From DATDAW01 sp036524675 (GTDB lineage: Bacteria > Verrucomicrobiota > Verrucomicrobiia > Chthoniobacterales > DASVRZ01), in NCBI GenBank assembly GCA_036524675.1, contig DATDBU010000070.1:1-16599 (forward strand): 16,599 bases of DNA, written 5' to 3'. Of this stretch, positions 13,729 through 16,599 are shown piece after piece; the stretch's first letter is position 1, and every line of letters starts with the position of its first letter. The notes beneath the pieces were generated by a model. It was not told the DNA's origin and searched no databases. It saw only the letters and a list, made by a program, of their open reading frames with translations. The position numbers were made by a program, and so were the translations under genes.

Positions 13729-14145
13729 ATGTGGGAAGCGCTCACTGACTACGAGGCGGAGGTCCGGGCTCGTTGCGATGCGTCACTGCGCGACTGCTTT
13801 CCCGCACACGCCCAAGCCATTGCGCTCGGCTGGGAGTTGGTTTGGTTGCTTTCCGACCGTTCAGCCCCGCAGCCGGACAATGCTTTCCGTCGCTTCATGC
13901 ACCAGGAGGTTGCCGTCATCGGCGACAGCATCCGCGGCATCCGCTTTCATCCACGGGACGGCGATTTCACTTGCTACCGTGCTTATTTTCGCATCGCGAT
14001 TTACCCGGGCGACCCGCCCAAGCCGCCTCAGTGCGTCCACTATGAGGCGTGTGCGCTTGGCACCGTTCACACCATTCTTCCCGAGTTCGGGCAGGCAGCG
14101 TTGCTCGTCCCAGCAGAGCACTACGTTATCAACCAATCCTTCTGA
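13729..14145 (+). CDS. cassette protein of unknown function, 138 residues
   Basis: This soluble-looking protein opens with a helical stretch (WEALTDYEAEVRARCDASLR), then FRRFMHQEVAVIGDSIRGIR, and a strand-rich part, YRAYFRIAIYPGDPPKPPQC. I do not recognise the family and see no catalytic motif. It sits alone between attC-type sites (right ends at 13688, next left core at 14159), which supports it as a real single-gene cassette. Confidence 0.7.
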   Translation: MWEALTDYEAEVRARCDASLRDCFPAHAQAIALGWELVWLLSDRSAPQPDNAFRRFMHQEVAVIGDSIRGIRFHPRDGDFTCYRAYFRIAIYPGDPPKPPQCVHYEACALGTVHTILPEFGQAALLVPAEHYVINQSF

Positions 14146-14158
14146 TGCGACCGGCAAC

Positions 14159-14272
14159 GCCTAACAATAAAGGGTGTATTGCCGCGAAGCCGGCGAATAC
14201 ACCCGTGGTTGAACAAGCCCGGGTTAGCGGAGATGCCCGGATGGCGGAATGCGTATGGCGCTTGTGTTAGTG
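14159..14272 (+). repeat. attC-like site (hairpin copy D)
   Basis: Left core GCCTAAC (14159-14165) starts 13 bp after a stop codon. The hairpin is GGGTGTATTGCC / GGCGAATACACCC, with the same one-base bulge as other copies although the bulged base differs. The 71-bp core ends in GTTAGCG (14223-14229) and the shared extension in GTTAGTG (14266-14272). Confidence 0.7.
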
Positions 14273-14380
14273 GCTGGGCGTGGTAAAACCGCGAGGATAG
14301 GCGCCGGGAACGGTGTTCGATTCGATGTGCCGTCTTGCGTTGCACCACAACGGACGACTTTTTCCGGTTTGGGGGCCAAG
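14273..14380. other. conserved spacer after attC-like copy D
   Basis: No gene is seen. The stretch is similar to the region after copy B (10335-10440): GTGTTCGATTCGA, GTCTTGCGTTGCACCACAAC and a G/T-rich end occur in the same order. It joins directly to the second copy of the 340-bp repeat. Together with that repeat and 46 more bases, it makes about 500 bp without a gene before the next lipoprotein. Confidence 0.5.
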
Positions 14381-14723
14381 CAGCCCACAGGGCGAGACGG
14401 AGCGGGAGCGAGCGAGTCATTCCTTATGGACATCCAGTCCGAGATGGAGTGTGTAGTTTTCTTCATGGTGTGGCTGCTGGTTCGAGTTAATGATTGGCGG
14501 CACGACGCCCTGTCCTGCCCGCCCTTTAAGTGCGGTTGCTGGCTGCCGCCGCAGCCACCCTTCGGGTTGACCTGGCGGTCAAGCTATCTCGTTCCACTCG
14601 GTTCTGCGCTCGCCTGCGAGAGCAACCCGTCCCGCCGAGGCGGGAGCAACCACACCCACCTTTCCAACCTCTTCCCACGCAGGCTGCCGCACGAATCACC
14701 AGGCGCCGACAGCTATAAAGTCT
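14381..14723 (+). repeat. 340-bp direct repeat, copy 2
   Basis: This is a near-identical copy of 12618-12958. In it the start of the IS110-type frame (minus strand, near 14467) is shifted by small changes around GTGTAGTTTTC, so it is more decayed than copy 1. The rest of the transposase is absent here: the repeat joins straight to the spacer that follows attC-like copy D. It also carries the TCCCGCC-GA-GGCGGGA hairpin (14630-14645). Confidence 0.9.
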
Positions 14724-14769
14724 AGGCGACTGCGCGCATCTCTCTTCCAATCGAAGCTAACGGATCCTT

Positions 14770-15237
14770 ATGCGACACCTCATTGCACTTCTGCCGCTCG
14801 CCTGCGTCTTTTCGGCCTGCACGGCTACGCGTCCAGCGCCTCCGGCACAGGCGGGTCATCTCAACCGCGCCGAAGTGCTCAGTCACATTTCCGCGCAACC
14901 CGCCGGCGTTACATTCGTCAGCCGCAACGGTCGCATGTATGGCATGGACTCCGACGCACGAATCACCCTGACCCGGAACAACAAAACCGAAGTAATGGAG
15001 GCCGGATATACTCCGGAGACCTACAACGGAACCTACTCCGTTGACGCATCTGGCGCGATTCACGTCTCCCTTCGACGCTATCCCTCGAAGTGGCCGAGCA
15101 TGTATCTCTACACCGACAAACGAGGGGCTATTCTACATCCCACCGACCAAGACCCGTCCTTCCGCATGGGTGGTAGAGCGGGAGCGGTTACGAGCTCGGA
15201 CATGGCTCCTTACTGGCCGTTTCGCCAAACGAAATGA
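14770..15237 (+). CDS. cassette lipoprotein, function unknown
   Basis: This 155-residue product has a short lipoprotein signal, MRHLIALLPLACVFSAC, with the lipidated cysteine at residue 17. The mature part begins with a threonine/proline-rich linker (TATRPAPPAQAG), then a strand-rich domain (GVTFVSRNGRMYGMDSDARI, YNGTYSVDASGAIHVSLRRY). It ends with TSSDMAPYWPFRQTK. I recognise no family. It resembles small envelope lipoproteins often seen in cassettes. Its stop abuts the decayed attC that follows. Confidence 0.75.
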   Translation: MRHLIALLPLACVFSACTATRPAPPAQAGHLNRAEVLSHISAQPAGVTFVSRNGRMYGMDSDARITLTRNNKTEVMEAGYTPETYNGTYSVDASGAIHVSLRRYPSKWPSMYLYTDKRGAILHPTDQDPSFRMGGRAGAVTSSDMAPYWPFRQTK

Positions 15238-15481
15238 ACCCTGCGCTGCAGGCAGCGAAAACAGGAAATGGTTTCCGCCTCGGCGGGACAGCGCACGGGC
15301 TCAAATTTACGGCAGGCGCTCTGGTGGCGGGGTTGCCCCCTTTCCATCAGGCGTCAGTTTGCCCGGTCATCGACCTCCGGCAACCTTCAACAATCCCCAC
15401 ATACCATCAGCGAACCCGGCCATCGCACTCCGGTTGCCATCCACACGTCCCGCGGGCCGGGTCGCTGAGCTTGGGTCGGTA
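15235..15481 (+). repeat. decayed or expanded attC site
   Basis: The left part, AACCCTGCGCTGCAGGCAGC, resembles an attC left half. The right part (15412-15471) closely matches 9035-9094 of the classical attC at 9016, including CATCGC-CTCCGGTTGC and GGGCCGGGTCGCTGAGCT. The core sites are eroded: AATGAAC on the left and only GTCGGTAGCC on the right. The 170 bp between the halves hold no gene. The site probably no longer recombines, which would fuse the lipoprotein and toxin-antitoxin cassettes. Confidence 0.55.
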
Positions 15482-15531
15482 GCCGTTCTCGCACGCTTGC
15501 TCTGAAAATCGCCCCACGTTACACTCCCGAC

Positions 15532-15753
15532 ATGGCCACGATCACTGAAGTCGAAAAACTCGCATTTGACCTGCCTGATTCAGAGCGGGCTGTTCTCGCA
15601 GCTCATCTGCTCCGATCCCTTCCATCAGTCCTTCACGACGAGGACGAGGGCGTTGCGGAGGCTTTGCGCCGAGATGCCGAGTTCGATGCGAAACACGATA
15701 TTGGGATTACTCTGGAGCAACTCGACCAGCAAATTGCTGCTCGCCGAGCCTGA
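15532..15753 (+). CDS. antitoxin, TIGR02574-type addiction module component
   Basis: This 73-residue acidic protein has the pattern of the putative addiction-module component family: EVEKLAFDLPDSERAVLAAH, then LLRSLP and a C-terminal part with LEQLDQQI. It should bind and neutralise the toxin encoded next, and usually represses its own operon. Its TGA stop overlaps the toxin start (ATGA at 15750-15753 region), the normal sign of translational coupling. The pair forms one cassette, ended by the attC-like site at 16053. Confidence 0.85.
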   Translation: MATITEVEKLAFDLPDSERAVLAAHLLRSLPSVLHDEDEGVAEALRRDAEFDAKHDIGITLEQLDQQIAARRA

Positions 15754-16046
15754 TGCGGCTCGTCCTGCATCCGAAGGTCAACTCCGATGTCCACGCCATC
15801 ATGGAGTATTACGAGCGGGTCGCCAGCCCGGATCTCGCGGACGATTTCTACAGCGAGTTGCGGCGCTTCATGTTGGAGGCGGCGGAGCGCCCAGAATCGT
15901 TTTCCATCCGCGAGCGCGATCTTCACCGCGCCAACCTCCATCGCTTTCCTTACCATTTTCTTTTCCGCATCGTTGGCGACTCGGTGCGGATTTTGGTCGT
16001 CCGGCATCATCGGCGCCGTCCTTCTCTCGGTATTCGACGCCGCTGA
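15753..16046 (+). CDS. RelE/ParE-family toxin
   Basis: This small basic protein of 97 residues fits the RelE/ParE superfamily: LHPKVNSDVHAIMEYYERVA, then ADDFYSELRRFM, and the strand region NLHRFPYHFLFRIVGDSVRI with LVVRHHRRRP at the end. Family members either cut mRNA on the ribosome (RelE) or poison gyrase (ParE); sequence alone does not decide. It overlaps the antitoxin by one base. Toxin-antitoxin cassettes are common in large integrons and are thought to stabilise the array. Confidence 0.87.
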   Translation: MRLVLHPKVNSDVHAIMEYYERVASPDLADDFYSELRRFMLEAAERPESFSIRERDLHRANLHRFPYHFLFRIVGDSVRILVVRHHRRRPSLGIRRR

Positions 16047-16052
16047 AGAATC

Positions 16053-16121
16053 GCCTAACCTTGAAGGTTGCATTCCGCGATAGCCGGAATGCAACCCTTG
16101 TTGAACAAGCCCGGGTTAGCT
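16053..16121 (+). repeat. attC-like site (hairpin copy E, diverged)
   Basis: Left core GCCTAAC (16053-16059) follows the toxin stop by 6 bp, and the right core is GTTAGCT (16115-16121). The outer part TTGAACAAGCCCGGGTTAGC is identical to the other copies. The inner stem is different, GGTTGCATTCC / GGAATGCAACC, yet pairs perfectly over 11 bp. Changes on both arms keep the pairing, so the structure is under selection. It is the last site of the array. Confidence 0.72.
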
Positions 16122-16395
16122 GAAAAGCTCGGATAGCGTCGGATAACAGACTGCCTTACAGTAATGCCCAAGCCACCTGGCTCTACAGGCACCGCCTTGT
16201 AGTGGTCACCGAAGAGTCACCGTAAAAATCGGTGCCGCGTAGGGTTGAAAGGCGCATAGAGGTGTTTTGCAGCCGCTGCATCCCTTGGACCATGTTCGCT
16301 TTTGGTCTCTAGATCAGCACTTGGTATAATGATTCCAATCAATACCCACGCATGAGTTGATTCCCGATGGTTGCCGCGATAAGCCATTCTTCGTT
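16122..16395. other. non-coding region between array and carbonic anhydrase gene
   Basis: I see no gene here. The first 20 bases still resemble the extension found after hairpin sites (GCTGAAAAGCTCGGATAGCG), and then similarity ends. The right part holds the promoter for the next gene. A pair GGTGCCGCG and several short GTCACCG-type repeats near 16207-16240 are too weak to interpret. Confidence 0.5.
16302..16330 (+). promoter_or_regulatory. sigma-70-type promoter for the carbonic anhydrase gene
   Basis: A perfect -10 box TATAAT (16325-16330) stands 17 bp after a -35-like TTGGTC (16302-16307). Transcription would start near 16337, leaving a leader of about 60 bases before the ATG at 16396. 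This is the best-looking promoter in the window. Confidence 0.6.
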
Positions 16396-16599
16396 ATGTG
16401 CGATTCATGTTGGCCCCCCCTCGATCTTTCCCGTCGTAAATTCTTCAAACTTGCCAGCGCCGGCATTTTAGGCTGGTCGGTTTTAAACCGAAGTTTTGCC
16501 GCAGCTCCTTCGGCGCCTCCGAAACCCGAAAATGTCATTGGGCCCGACGCGGCATTGCAGCGTTTGATGAAAGGCAATCAGCGTTATGTCGAAGGCACA
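16396..16599 (+). CDS. beta-carbonic anhydrase with Tat signal, partial
   Basis: The first 68 codons are present; the gene runs off the right edge. A twin-arginine signal, SRRKFFKLASAG (residues 12-23), is followed by a hydrophobic stretch and an AAAPSAPP linker, so the enzyme is likely exported folded. Then VIGPDAALQRLMKGNQRYVE matches the helix that opens bacterial beta-carbonic anhydrases. These enzymes interconvert carbon dioxide and bicarbonate using zinc. The Cys/His zinc ligands lie beyond the window and cannot be checked. It has its own promoter and is not part of the cassette array. Confidence 0.82.
   Translation, partial: MCDSCWPPLDLSRRKFFKLASAGILGWSVLNRSFAAAPSAPPKPENVIGPDAALQRLMKGNQRYVEGT

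Larger units (their letters stand above)
6596..16121 (+). mobile_element. integron cassette array with defective integrase
   Basis: The layout is that of an integron: an integrase remnant on the minus strand, an attI region at its 5' end, and a run of short ORFs mostly on the plus strand, most followed at once by an attC-type site (starts at 9016, 9488, 10221, 11696, 11993, 14159 and 16053). Cassette products are unrelated to each other and include typical cassette cargo such as a toxin-antitoxin pair and orphan small proteins. The integrase cannot work, so the array could change only if an integrase is supplied from elsewhere. The right boundary is set by the last attC-like site, before the carbonic anhydrase gene. 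Confidence 0.85.

Noticed and set aside
14249..14725. Open frame of 158 codons across the hairpin site and repeat
   Set aside because: It runs through the attC-like site and the 340-bp repeat, has low-complexity composition, and matches no family.
9488..16121. Hairpin sites as simple transcription terminators
   Set aside because: They follow genes but lack a U tract, are far longer than needed, and carry conserved core sites and outer sequence that a terminator does not require.
1..16599. tRNA or rRNA genes
   Set aside because: I looked for tRNA T-arm and CCA-end patterns and for rRNA sequence and found none I could support by eye.

Overview
The window is moderately GC-rich bacterial DNA with mostly weak Shine-Dalgarno sites, small dispersed hairpins, and an S23-type four-helix-bundle gene. 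My best guess is Verrucomicrobiota or a relative in the PVC group. This rests on general resemblance only; no rRNA or marker gene is present to prove it.

Layout. Positions 1-281 hold a 22-bp tandem repeat. Positions 282-623 are non-coding and contain a small element with perfect 25-bp terminal inverted repeats. Positions 624-5650 are a branched-chain amino acid ABC transporter operon in the order livJ-livH-livM-livG-(insert)-livF. Between livG and livF sits a gene for an S23/four-helix-bundle protein, framed by 21-nt arms that would pair completely in RNA. This looks like the intervening sequences of 23S rRNA, but placed inside a polycistronic mRNA. A terminator-like cluster of hairpins follows livF, then a small MOSC-domain gene (5858-6358).

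Positions about 6596-16121 are an integron, that is, an array of gene cassettes. On the minus strand is the N-terminal part of an integron integrase (intI). It is frameshifted by a 10-bp tandem duplication and lacks the whole catalytic domain. A presumed attI follows, and then about ten cassettes on the opposite side. Two sites (9016-9104 and 11696-11787) are attC sites of classical design, with R''/R' core sites and L''/L' boxes carrying the extra G. Five other sites share an unusual hairpin core, each starting just after a cassette ORF. A second, shorter copy of the intI 5' end plus attI lies inside the array (10813-11083). The array therefore looks like two platforms in tandem, both without a working integrase.

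Cassette products are: a minus-strand protein of unknown function; a 343-residue protein joining a STAND/NB-ARC ATPase to an Mrr-type nuclease (a probable anti-phage effector, and the most interesting gene here); a lipoprotein; a secreted protein; a 201-residue unknown; a zinc-ribbon protein; a membrane protein; a 138-residue unknown; a second lipoprotein; and a toxin-antitoxin pair. Between cassettes lie remains of an IS110-family transposase and a group II intron reverse transcriptase, plus a 340-bp direct repeat. After the array, the window ends in the first 68 codons of a Tat-exported beta-carbonic anhydrase gene with a good promoter.
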